A stretch of DNA of 50,860 nt from Mesorhizobium sp. ORS 3324 (GTDB taxonomy: Bacteria; Pseudomonadota; Alphaproteobacteria; Rhizobiales; Rhizobiaceae). This document shows, one piece after another, positions 35,205 to 42,543 of this stretch. Positions within the stretch are counted from its first letter, which is position 1; the number at the start of each line of letters is the position of its first letter. The stretch lies in NCBI GenBank assembly GCA_000824825.2, contig LM655196.1, forward strand, positions 1 to 50,860, given 5' to 3'. The position numbers were made by a program, and so were the translations under genes. Under the pieces are notes generated by a model. It ran no database searches. It worked only from the letters and a program-made list of their open reading frames with translations, and was not told the origin of the DNA.

Positions 35205-36536
35205 CTAGCGTTCGTATGCCGGCCACACCGCGCCTGTATAGCGCGTTGTCTTCTCGGCGCGTTTGGCCTGCGGCAGCCGCTGATTTGCGCGGTAGAACAT
35301 GAGCAGTGCCAATGGCAGCCAGAAGAACGGTGAGGTCGATGGACCGAAGGAATCGCTCATCTGATTTGCGACGAGGTAATTCCATACGGAAACCGATGTA
35401 CCGAGCACCATCACATTTGTAGATGTCGCGGACTCGCTCGTGTCGTCGCCAACCGCCTTCAATGTGCGAAGAACGCCGATGACCAGGTACGACGTCACGA
35501 GCAGGAACATGATCGTTATCAACGCGAGACCGGGCACTCCCAGCGTTCTGAAGTATTCGATGAACAGGTTATGACTGTGGGGTGCAATATCGCCTATCGG
35601 CTGCCCCGCCCCTACTCCGAGGAACGGGTGCGCCAAGCCTAGATCGATTGACATCGCCCATAATCGTTCTCGCGATACCACCGAGTGCGCCTCACCGCCG
35701 GAAGCTTGAAGCGACAGCAAGCCGTAGGCCCGCGGATTGAGATGCTCCAACGCCAAGAGGCTGGCCTCTAGTATTATCGGAGCCAGAACTGTCCCCGCGA
35801 TGACTGCTACTGAGCCCCTTTTCCTTATCGACAGATAGACACTGTAAAGCCCGAAGAAAGACCCAAGACCTGCAACGCCGAGCACGAAATTTGTCTTTGA
35901 ACCCGACTTCACCAAACCGAGGAGTAGGGCCACGAGACAGCCCATTAGGACAAGCCGGAGAATTGGCTGCCTGCGGAAAGCAATAAGCTTCGCGGCGAGG
36001 AGCGGCAGACTGGCCGACAACGCAATTCCGAGTTGGTTCGATTGCTTGAAATAGCCTTCGGCCCGATCAGCGAATTTGGCGCCGCCGATACCGACCGTCA
36101 CAAGGCAGGACGTTACGACGCTCATTATGAGCATCGCCATCACGATCCTGTCGACCGCCTCGGAACCCTTCTGCCTGGTGGAGATCGCCGCGACCGCCGG
36201 GATGATGGCAAAGCCGAATATATGCGCAAACACCGTGCGGAGCGTCCTGATCGGGTTATCCGTGTAGAGCATCGACATGAGTGAAAAGACGATGATGAGA
36301 GCAGACGTCGCCAGGACGGAGGCCACCAGAGTCGCTTCGGTCCGCTGAAGACGTCTTGCCATTTCGCCATAGGTGGTCACGCTTACCGTGGCGCAGAACA
36401 GAGCCAACATGAAGGAAAGCGTGCCATCGGTCCCGCCAATCCGTGTGGCGCCAGGGAACCATATCGACACAATCAGCAAAAGAATGGTTGCTTGCAGCAT
36501 GGGATGGTCTCGGACTGTGCCGCCAAGGGCGGCCAT
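35205..36536 (-). CDS. O-antigen ligase / Wzy-like polymerase family protein
   Basis: A 443-residue membrane protein with 10-12 hydrophobic segments. The large periplasmic loop region holds SVVSRERLWAMSIDLGLAHP, GVGAGQ and PHSHNLFIEYFRTLGVPGLA, matching the Wzy_C/WaaL signature, including the conserved H-N pair. Such enzymes either polymerise lipid-linked repeat units or ligate a polymer to an acceptor; the context favours exopolysaccharide polymerisation. The ATG at 36536 has AGGA very close; an ATG at 36500 is also possible. By eye, GC is lower than in the adjacent core genes, as is common for polymerase genes. Confidence 0.87.
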   Translation of the reverse strand: MAALGGTVRDHPMLQATILLLIVSIWFPGATRIGGTDGTLSFMLALFCATVSVTTYGEMARRLQRTEATLVASVLATSALIIVFSLMSMLYTDNPIRTLRTVFAHIFGFAIIPAVAAISTRQKGSEAVDRIVMAMLIMSVVTSCLVTVGIGGAKFADRAEGYFKQSNQLGIALSASLPLLAAKLIAFRRQPILRLVLMGCLVALLLGLVKSGSKTNFVLGVAGLGSFFGLYSVYLSIRKRGSVAVIAGTVLAPIILEASLLALEHLNPRAYGLLSLQASGGEAHSVVSRERLWAMSIDLGLAHPFLGVGAGQPIGDIAPHSHNLFIEYFRTLGVPGLALITIMFLLVTSYLVIGVLRTLKAVGDDTSESATSTNVMVLGTSVSVWNYLVANQMSDSFGPSTSPFFWLPLALLMFYRANQRLPQAKRAEKTTRYTGAVWPAYER

Positions 36537-36908
36537 TTCCTGCTTTTTTTGCGGACAATGAGAGGGCTGGATACGGCCGGGAAACAGGCGTTCAGCGCTG
36601 TTGCGCGAGAGAAATCAAGGCATGCTGCCGCACGGCGGGTGAATACTCCGCATACCTATTCAATACGCAGCGTAGGCTCGGCCGACGGATAAGAAAATGA
36701 GCGAAAAGGTTGCATTGGGATAAGCAGCCCCTACGCCTTTTGTGCGAATGGCGTCCTGGCGGCTGCAGTTCACGCGGACGACAGGCGAGAAGTGGTCGAA
36801 ACGGTGGTCAACCGATCAAAGGCATGCAGTCAGGTATTGGTAGGATCTTGGTGACGTGGGAGACTCGGCGCGCCCAGTACCCTGATTCTTCCACCATCGG
36901 AGATCGCC
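36537..36908. other. Divergent intergenic region, nothing recognised
   Basis: This 372-base gap separates the divergent polymerase gene and a small membrane protein. It should hold the promoters of both. No tRNA, strong hairpin or repeat was found, and the short frames crossing it have no ribosome sites. Confidence 0.4.
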
Positions 36909-37157
36909 GTGCATTGGAGCCTTGTCGCGGCCGGCGTGACCGGCACTCTGCTGGGATTTCGCGCTCGCGCGCCTGCACTGATCGTTGCCACTGCGGTGGT
37001 TGTCGTGGCCGGCGCCGTCACAGGCGATACGGGCGGCCTGTTTGACTGGCATCGCCTGCTTTCGATCCTGCTCCTCGTTGCAACGCTGCAGTGCGCATAT
37101 CTGATCGGTCTCTTGCTTGGCCTCCTGTGGCACCGCGGCATGACCCGCGAGCGATGA
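36909..37157 (+). CDS. Small two-helix membrane protein, unknown
   Basis: An 82-residue protein with hydrophobic segments at about residues 3-38 (LVAAGVTGTLLGFRA, ALIVATAVVVVAGAVTG) and 50-73 (LLSILLLVATLQCAYLIGLL). It starts with GTG, supported by GGAG six bases upstream. It has no recognisable family. It is convergent with the ExoY-like gene. Small membrane proteins are common in polysaccharide loci and may assist export, but nothing in the sequence shows this. Confidence 0.6.
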   Translation: MHWSLVAAGVTGTLLGFRARAPALIVATAVVVVAGAVTGDTGGLFDWHRLLSILLLVATLQCAYLIGLLLGLLWHRGMTRER

Positions 37158-37219
37158 CCTCAAGCTGCATTACCTCAATCCGTCTCAGTGAAGGGACGTC
37201 TTGGTCAAAACGCCCGGGA

Positions 37220-37921
37220 TCAGGACGCCTGGTCGAATTTCATCACGGCAAAGGCAGTCCGGACGAGAATAACGAGATCAGTCCATATCGACCAATTCCG
37301 CACATAGCGGCTGTCGGTAGCGACGCGACTGGGATAGTCCATTGCGTTCCTACCGGTCACCTGCCAGAGGCCGGTAAGGCCGGGACGGGCTTTCAGATAG
37401 TCGGCCGCCCAGATGCCGTAGCGTTGCAATTCGTCGGGAACGACCGGCCGCGGGCCGACGCAACTCATATCTCCGCGCAAAACGTTGATCAGCTGAGGCA
37501 GCTCATCCAGGCTCGACTTCCTGAGGATGTGCCCGAGGAAGGTTATGCGCGGGTCATGCTTGAGCTTCCAGTTCTGCTCCCACTCCCTGGCGGCCTCCGG
37601 ATTGCTCGCAAGGTGGTCGCGCAGAACCTGCGAAGAGTTGGCCACCATGGTCCTGAACTTGTAGCAGGCGAAGGGCTTGCCATTGAAACCGACACGGATG
37701 TGGGAGAATATCGCCGGCTCGCCATCGGCCAGCCGAACCAAAAGCGCAATCACCAGCATGACCGGCAAGGCCAGGATAAGCGCGATCAACGCGATCGTGA
37801 TGTCCATCATCCGCTTGCGACGGCCTCCGAGCGGATAATGGCTATGGCCGACCTGAACGCCGGGTCTGCGGGGTTTTGTGTCAAACGCACTGATTGTCAC
37901 GGGTTTACCGAGGAGTGCCAT
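37220..37921 (-). CDS. ExoY-like undecaprenyl-phosphate sugar-phosphate transferase
   Basis: A 233-residue initiating transferase of the bacterial sugar transferase family. It moves a sugar-1-phosphate from a nucleotide sugar to undecaprenyl phosphate, the first step of repeat-unit assembly. One N-terminal membrane hairpin (IALIALILALPVMLVIALL) follows the KRMMD motif, then CYKFRTM, RKSSLDELPQLINVLRGDMS, VGPRPV and RPGLTGLWQVTGRN. Length and motifs match Sinorhizobium ExoY, which transfers galactose-1-phosphate, but sugar specificity here is not proven. An in-frame GTG at 37966 could extend the start. It is the only initiating enzyme in the window and so probably starts the polymer exported by the + strand block. 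Confidence 0.92.
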   Translation of the reverse strand: MALLGKPVTISAFDTKPRRPGVQVGHSHYPLGGRRKRMMDITIALIALILALPVMLVIALLVRLADGEPAIFSHIRVGFNGKPFACYKFRTMVANSSQVLRDHLASNPEAAREWEQNWKLKHDPRITFLGHILRKSSLDELPQLINVLRGDMSCVGPRPVVPDELQRYGIWAADYLKARPGLTGLWQVTGRNAMDYPSRVATDSRYVRNWSIWTDLVILVRTAFAVMKFDQAS

Positions 37922-37966
37922 GGGAGTGGAGTGCAGTTCGTGGAACAGTTCCTGGCGCAACTTCAC

Positions 37967-38507
37967 AGCGAGGCGTCATCCCGGACAAGAGCCGCAAAGG
38001 AGGTAGCACCCCGGCTGCCGACGATTACCCCCTTAGCCTTATTCCGCAGCGCCAAATGTCACCTGCCGATCAATTCGAAAAGCGGCGCAAATGCTCAGCC
38101 CACCCGAGGGCGCAATAGCGGTAGCCGGCCGGGCGCTCCCACTCATTCGGAGGGAGCCAAGCCGAGCAGCAGCAGCCGGGCTAAGCCTTCCGACCCAAAC
38201 GGCGTATTAGGCGCATCCGATTGCCGTGGTAGAAGTACGAGCAAATTCGACCCTAGTGTGCGCAATGGATTGCTGAACGAAAACTTTGGAACTGGATCTG
38301 TTTGGGGGTCAGTTGAAAGTGCATTCCAGTGCCGGCCGCCGCCGAAGCAATTGAAGAAATCCGAGCCCATGCTGAAAAACGCAAGCCGGCAAAGGCGCTC
38401 GAGGCCTGAATGCATGCGCATTTCGCGCGCCCAATCGAGATCCCGCGAGGTGGGTTGCCGCCAGGGGGCTGTTTTGCCAGCCGGCCTGATCGTGGAGAGC
38501 GCGTAAC
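37967..38507. other. Intergenic region, nothing recognised
   Basis: This 541-base gap lies between divergent genes, the ExoY-like gene and a Rossmann-like gene. Long open frames cross it on both strands, but their translations are Arg/Ser/Pro-rich shadows with no motif. It presumably holds both promoters; no convincing operator was picked out. Confidence 0.4.
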
Positions 38508-39641
38508 GTGACGCACAGCTCAATGCCGTCATCATTTGACGTCCCCGCAAGGCCGGCTGCCCGCTCCGTTCCCGAGGTCGACCGTGAGGAAGCTCTTGCC
38601 CTCGTGCGCGAGCAGATAGCTTTGCTCGATCTCGACCTTTGCGGCCTCACCGTGGTCGTTGGCGCCACCACGGGATATCAGGCAATAGCCGCGACGGCAG
38701 CCGCGCTGGCCGATGCCGGCCGTGTCATAGCGCTCACCCGAGACTCCCAGCGGCATCCCGACCGGGTGGCAGCCGGTCATGCGACGTTGGCCTTTGCCAG
38801 GCAGGCCAAAGTCTCCGACCGCGTGGAAGTGACGAACAGAATCGACAGCCGTAAATGGCAGGACGTCGACCTCCTCGCGAACTGTCTGCAGGTCGCGCCG
38901 ATTTCGCGGTCGCTCGTAGAGCTCCTGCCCTCCCACGCGGTGGTTTCGCTGATGGCTGAACCATGGGAACTCAGGCCTGGCGTGGTGGACTTCGACGGCT
39001 GCGACGCTGCCGGGATCAAGGTAGCAGCGCCCAACCTTGGTCATCCCGCCATAGGCCTGCTGACCGACTTCGCGCGGTTATGCTCAATCCTGCTCGACGA
39101 CGCCGGCATCGATCAACGCGGCGCAGCGATCGCCGTTGTCAGCGATACGCCCTGCGGACCAGTCATCGAGCATGCGCTGCGCGAGCATGGAGCCAGAGCA
39201 GACGTGTTTGCGCATCCGTTGCTTATGACTGGCAGCAAATGGGATGCGATCGTTGTAGCGATGCGCCCTTCGGACAGGCCGCCAATGGATATCAACTGCC
39301 TGGGCCGAATTTGCGCGAATTCGCGCAATGCGTTGCTGGTGCAATTCAGCGGCGAGATCGATCGCTCCGCCGCCCACTATTTCGGCCTCAGGGTATGGCC
39401 GCCGAAGCGGCCTGCCCGCGGTCAATTGGGCTTGCCGCTCGAGGCGCTCGGTGCGGCTCCGACGATCCGCAAGCTGACGGGCGGGCTGAAAGCTGCCGAA
39501 GCGGCTTATCGCGGCGCGGAATTGGGGACGGGCAGCGTCGGCTTCATCGTTAAGGCCGGAACGGCCGACCGGGGGCGCGCCGAACCACCCGACGCGCCGC
39601 CATTTCAGGAAAGGGGTCCGCGGGGGAGGTCGACGCTTTGA
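38508..39641 (+). CDS. Rossmann-fold-like protein of unknown function
   Basis: A 377-residue protein. The segment LTVVVGATTGYQAIAATAAA (about residue 47) resembles a nucleotide-binding beta-alpha turn, and a second alpha/beta unit appears at about 195-260 (GAAIAVVSDTPCGPVIEHAL). I do not recognise the family; the two-lobed pattern loosely resembles NAD-dependent dehydrogenases of the adenosylhomocysteinase or dipicolinate-synthase kind. The tail is low-complexity. It starts with GTG (an ATG at 38523 is possible) and is convergent with the LuxR gene, with 30 bases between stops. Its place at the edge of the polysaccharide locus says little about its job. Confidence 0.65.
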   Translation: MTHSSMPSSFDVPARPAARSVPEVDREEALALVREQIALLDLDLCGLTVVVGATTGYQAIAATAAALADAGRVIALTRDSQRHPDRVAAGHATLAFARQAKVSDRVEVTNRIDSRKWQDVDLLANCLQVAPISRSLVELLPSHAVVSLMAEPWELRPGVVDFDGCDAAGIKVAAPNLGHPAIGLLTDFARLCSILLDDAGIDQRGAAIAVVSDTPCGPVIEHALREHGARADVFAHPLLMTGSKWDAIVVAMRPSDRPPMDINCLGRICANSRNALLVQFSGEIDRSAAHYFGLRVWPPKRPARGQLGLPLEALGAAPTIRKLTGGLKAAEAAYRGAELGTGSVGFIVKAGTADRGRAEPPDAPPFQERGPRGRSTL

Positions 39642-39671
39642 GCGTCAGGCGCCAGACCCGCAAACGGCCCT

Positions 39672-40427
39672 TCAAAGCATCATCTCCCTAAGCTTGTAGG
39701 CCACCTCGGTACGGTTCGTGGCTTTCAGCTTTTTCATGATGTTGCGGATATGGACCTTGACTGTGCTCTCACACAGGTTGAGTTCGTAGGCGATTATCTT
39801 GTTGGCCTTGCCTTTTCTCAGCGCCTCCACAACCGCGGCCTCGCGCGCCGTGAACATGCCGGTGAGCGGGCGGGCGCTGTTTGCGGCCGCATGGATAACC
39901 TCGCGCAGCGCCAATATGGAACTGGCGGGCACGAAGATTCCTCCAGCGCGGGCGAGGCCGGTGGCCTCGGCCGCAACTCTCACGGTTACACTTGTCGGGA
40001 TGTAGCCGCGAGCGCCGCTTTCAAGCGCCGCCAGAATCTCCCCCGGTTCATCGGAATCGGCCACCACGATCACCGGCACCGCGCCGACCTCGGCGACGAA
40101 ATGCAAAAGCTCCGCCCGAACGCTCTGATCGGTGACCTTCCTGGCGCCCAGGATCACAAGGAAGGCGGATGGCTCCGACGCGTCGAGGTGCCGAAGTTCA
40201 TCGAGCGATCCCACCGCACGGACATGCAGGGTGGGATTGTGTTCTGTGAGGCCGCGAGCGAGGCATTCTCGCTCAAGTGCACGTTTGTCGATAATTACGA
40301 CGAGGCCGTCGCTAGTATGTTCCTCTTCGAGATCGGGACTGCCGAGCCCATTTCCATCCGGCAGATACCCATTGTGTATTGTTCCTGTCGTGTCATTCCA
40401 GAGATCGGGAATTCGAGAGTACCCCAT
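39672..40427 (-). CDS. LuxR-family regulator with degenerate receiver
   Basis: A 251-residue regulator. Residues about 40-165 have the fold pattern of a response-regulator receiver (VVIIDKRALERECLARGL, VPVIVVADSD, ALESGARGYIP), but the acidic pocket is poor and the usual phospho-acceptor Asp strand reads FLVILGARK, so phosphorylation is doubtful. Residues about 185-245 are a LuxR helix-turn-helix (LTGMFTAREAAVVEALRKGK, then NLCESTVKVHIRNIMKKL). GGAGAGGAG upstream of the ATG is a strong ribosome site. It resembles atypical LuxR regulators next to rhizobial exopolysaccharide genes and is a candidate controller of this locus. Confidence 0.88.
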   Translation of the reverse strand: MGYSRIPDLWNDTTGTIHNGYLPDGNGLGSPDLEEEHTSDGLVVIIDKRALERECLARGLTEHNPTLHVRAVGSLDELRHLDASEPSAFLVILGARKVTDQSVRAELLHFVAEVGAVPVIVVADSDEPGEILAALESGARGYIPTSVTVRVAAEATGLARAGGIFVPASSILALREVIHAAANSARPLTGMFTAREAAVVEALRKGKANKIIAYELNLCESTVKVHIRNIMKKLKATNRTEVAYKLREMML

Positions 40428-41053
40428 GCTACTTACTCCTCTCCGCCACCCATTCTGCTTTTTCGTTTTTCCTTTCTTTGGCTTCGCGTTTTTGCTAAGC
40501 CTTCCATTTGTCGACAGAATGTCCCGTCCAGGGCGTGTCAGCCCTGTGCGTTTTACTTACATCTACAGGAATAGGCATGAACGCCACCAACGCGTGGCGT
40601 ACATGACCACTCCGCCCAGCTGAGGCAGCGCCCCCCCTGCGACCTACCCACATTTCAATACTACGACGCTGTGGAAAAGCCGCATTAATCCGGGTTAACA
40701 ATTTGCTAATAATATCTTAGGTGGCTAATTTAGTCCAAAAGTATTGCAACCTATAATTGTCCTCTCGAAAAATTGCACCAAAAGATCGAGTTCGGTCCTT
40801 TTGTATGGGTGTGGTGCATCAACGACGGTCGCCTCGGCCAGCCCCCGGCCGCGAATGTCGTCGCCCATCGCTTTAGGGCCGGCAATTTAGGCTCAGCAGG
40901 AAATACATTCGCCCTCCCGGCCAAAGGCGTGAGCAAATCCTGCCGCGGACCTCGTCACCCGCGCCGTGCGGGACGGCGTGAAAACGTGCCTGCGCGCATT
41001 CGTCGGGGCGATCCCCTAATGCGGCGCATGCGGACTGGTCGGTGCCCCAGGGG
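40428..41053. other. AT-rich intergenic region before the LuxR gene
   Basis: This 626-base stretch has no convincing gene. Bases 40660-40800 are unusually AT-rich and hold the candidate LuxR promoter. A + strand TATAAT occurs near 40752, followed by a CAAAAG...CTTTTG hairpin near 40778-40803; together they could be a very short transcript or chance. The rest shows nothing recognisable. Confidence 0.4.
40709..40738 (-). promoter_or_regulatory. Candidate sigma70-type promoter of the LuxR gene
   Basis: Reading the - strand, TTGGAC (40733-40738) and TATTAT (40709-40714) are separated by 18 bases, a good match to housekeeping promoters. It lies about 280 bases upstream of the LuxR start, implying a long leader. 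No experimental support. Confidence 0.35.
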
Positions 41054-41404
41054 TCACGTCTTGCGCCTGGACAATGTCCTTTCATCACTCGCCTGCCCAT
41101 CCCGGCGAAAGGCGCCAGGCGTCGTATTGAACTGCGCCTTGAAGGCCCGAGTCAGCGCCGCTTCCGAGCCCTATCCCACGGTTAATGCGATTTCACCGAT
41201 TCGCGCTACGCCAGCGCGCAGTTGATCGGCGGCAAGATCGAGCCGCCACGCTGCCAGATAGCGCAGCGGCATCTGGCCGACGACTTCCAAAAAGCGGGCG
41301 ACGAAGGCCGAGCGCGACAAGCCTGCAAGGTTGGCCAACGCCTCGACCGTCCAGGGCCTAGGGGGTTCCTCGTGCACTGCCGCGTCGTGCAAAAGCGACG
41401 TCCC
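41054..41404 (-). pseudogene. AraC-family regulator fragment with internal stop
   Basis: The - strand encodes the C-terminal DNA-binding half of an AraC/XylS regulator: WTVEALANLAGLSRSAFVAR, VVGQMPLRYLAAWRLDLAAD and IGEIALTVG. A TAG at 41171-41173 then replaces the expected Tyr of the conserved VGYGSEAA motif. The same frame continues GSEAALTRAFKAQFNTTPGA to a stop at 41054. The N-terminal cupin-like half is missing; similarity fades close to the 3' end of tRNA-His at 41447. So the gene is both truncated and interrupted. It may be the remnant of an element that inserted or deleted at the tRNA. Confidence 0.85.
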
Positions 41405-41446
41405 AATCGTGCAGCAGAGAACGGCGAACTTAGGCTGGCAGAGCGA

Positions 41447-41523
41447 TGGTACCGTTGGCTGGTCTCGAACCAGCGACCCCCAGATCCACAATCTGGTGCT
41501 CTAACCAACTGAGCTACAACGGC
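41447..41523 (-). tRNA. tRNA-His (GTG)
   Basis: A complete 77-base cloverleaf on the - strand. The anticodon arm is CCAGA-TTGTGGA-TCTGG with anticodon GTG. The D arm (GCTCAGTTGGTTAGAGC) and T arm (GCTGG-TTCGAGA-CCAGC) are standard, and CCA is encoded. The acceptor stem pairs GCCGTTG with CAACGGT, giving a G1:U72 wobble with A73. This matches the unusual tRNA-His of many alphaproteobacteria, which lacks the otherwise universal extra G at -1 and is read by an adapted HisRS. It is followed directly by an AraC gene remnant. Confidence 0.96.
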
Positions 41524-41683
41524 ACATCCGTTTGAGCGAAATCGAGAAGAAATCTTCTCCACGTCCGCTCCATCATCGGCGATGCGTCCCATACGGGCTA
41601 ACAGAGTCTAATTCAAGGCCTTTGATAAGGCAAAGATCGGTTCGACGAACCGCTGCGCACTTTGGGCGACGTGCATTGGGCAA

Positions 41684-41800
41684 AAGAAAAGGCCGGCGGG
41701 AGGAGGTGCCGGCCTTTTCCTGTTACGAGCCAGCGGGAGGAGGAGCTGGCTGGTCACCCCGGAGAGCGAAGGGAGGAGGTTTCACTCCCCGGGTATTCAT
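41684..41800 (-). ncRNA. Three-hairpin anti-Shine-Dalgarno sRNA (cuckoo / alpha-r14 / CcsR type)
   Basis: On the - strand three successive perfect hairpins each present a 10-base loop with CCUCCUCCC. Hairpin 1: 13-bp stem 41758-41770/41781-41793 (with two G-U pairs), loop 41771-41780. Hairpin 2: 7-bp stem 41728-41734/41745-41751, loop 41735-41744. Hairpin 3: 11-bp stem 41687-41697/41708-41718, loop 41698-41707; it ends in UUUU and is the terminator. The loops contain the ACCUCCU or UCCUCCU core of 16S rRNA anti-SD and can pair with strong ribosome-binding sites. Rhizobial cuckoo/alpha-r14 sRNAs share the motif. The 5' end is unknown: it may have its own promoter or be processed from the phasin mRNA, whose stop is 65 bases upstream. 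Confidence 0.85.
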
Positions 41801-41864
41801 TTGCTCAACCCATCGCACATCTATTTGTCTGACAAAATGCGACGTTTTGATGCAGTAGAGTATA

Positions 41865-42326
41865 TCAGGCCGCCTTGACGTCCTTGATCACCTTCTCGAA
41901 CGCCGTCTTGACCGGCTTGGAGACGTCCTCCACCGCCTTGGAGGCAACGCTCTGGAAGTCCTTGACCTGCTCGATGGCCATCTCGACGCGCTTGCGCAGG
42001 AACGCGGTCTGCAGCTCGACAACCTCGGAGAGCGTCTTGGCACCGACCAGGGCTTCGAGGTGCGAGAAGTTGGCCTCGGCATTGGCGCGCAGAATGGCAA
42101 TGGTCTTGAGCGAAAGGTCGCCGGAAACGGTCTTGGCGGTCTCGTAGGTCGACTCCAGAACCTTCTGGGTCTCCTCGGCGCCGTTCTTCAGCTTGGCATA
42201 GGCCTCCTTCGACTGCTCAACGCCCTTCTCGGCGAAGGCGCGGATCTGATCGGTGGCCTTGGAGGCGTCGAAGCTCGGGAATTCCACGTTCTCGATGGTC
42301 TCAGCGGTCTTGGCAGTCTTGGACAT
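41865..42326 (-). CDS. phaP: Phasin (polyhydroxybutyrate granule protein)
   Basis: A 153-residue phasin, a small amphipathic helical protein coating polyhydroxybutyrate granules. The Phasin_2 pattern is visible: FAEKGVEQSKEAYAKLKNGA, then LESTYETAKTVSGDLSLKTI and VGAKTLSEVVELQTAFLRKR. The start at 42326 is chosen since the family begins MSKTAKTAE and AAGG lies eight bases upstream. A good promoter with a possible PhaR site lies about 60-90 bases upstream. An anti-SD sRNA lies downstream. The phasin, CbrA-type kinase and acetoacetyl-CoA synthetase order is, as I recall, like that in Sinorhizobium meliloti. Confidence 0.94.
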   Translation of the reverse strand: MSKTAKTAETIENVEFPSFDASKATDQIRAFAEKGVEQSKEAYAKLKNGAEETQKVLESTYETAKTVSGDLSLKTIAILRANAEANFSHLEALVGAKTLSEVVELQTAFLRKRVEMAIEQVKDFQSVASKAVEDVSKPVKTAFEKVIKDVKAA

Positions 42327-42386
42327 TTTCCAACCTTTCAGCGGCAGCGGCTTTGACAGAAAGCCGTCTCGTTCATGTATGATGGC

Positions 42387-42415
42387 AATATAAAGGCAAA
42401 TTTTGTGCATTGCAA
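42387..42415 (-). promoter_or_regulatory. Phasin promoter with overlapping TGCA dyad
   Basis: On the - strand TTGCAA (42410-42415) and TATATT (42387-42392) are spaced by 17 bases. The -35 region overlaps TTGCAATGCA, a TGC/GCA-rich dyad of the kind recognised by PhaR repressors of phasin genes. Promoter match is good; the PhaR assignment is inference from known biology. Confidence 0.5.
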
Positions 42416-42543
42416 TATCTTTGTTGCAGCGCACCATAAAATCGCCCAGCCGTTAACCACGAGCCCAGAGATTTCGGCCGATACACGGCATGGCTTGTGG
42501 ACCTTCGCCCCGTGCGCTTTTATTAACAAAGCGTTAACTCAAA

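Noticed and set aside
37091..38506. 471-codon + strand frame across the ExoY-like gene and the gap beyond it
   Set aside because: It overlaps the well-supported ExoY-like gene antisense and its translation has no motif.
38143..38550. 135-codon - strand frame upstream of the ExoY-like gene
   Set aside because: Composition is shadow-like, no ribosome site, and it overlaps the Rossmann-like gene start.
40752..40803. + strand TATAAT plus a CAAAAG/CTTTTG hairpin as a mini-transcript
   Set aside because: The implied RNA would be only about 40 bases, the stem has a bulge and the -35 match is weak.
41447..41523. Duplicated tRNA 3' end marking an integrated island
   Set aside because: No second copy of the tRNA-His 3' end was noticed in the window, and no integrase gene is present.
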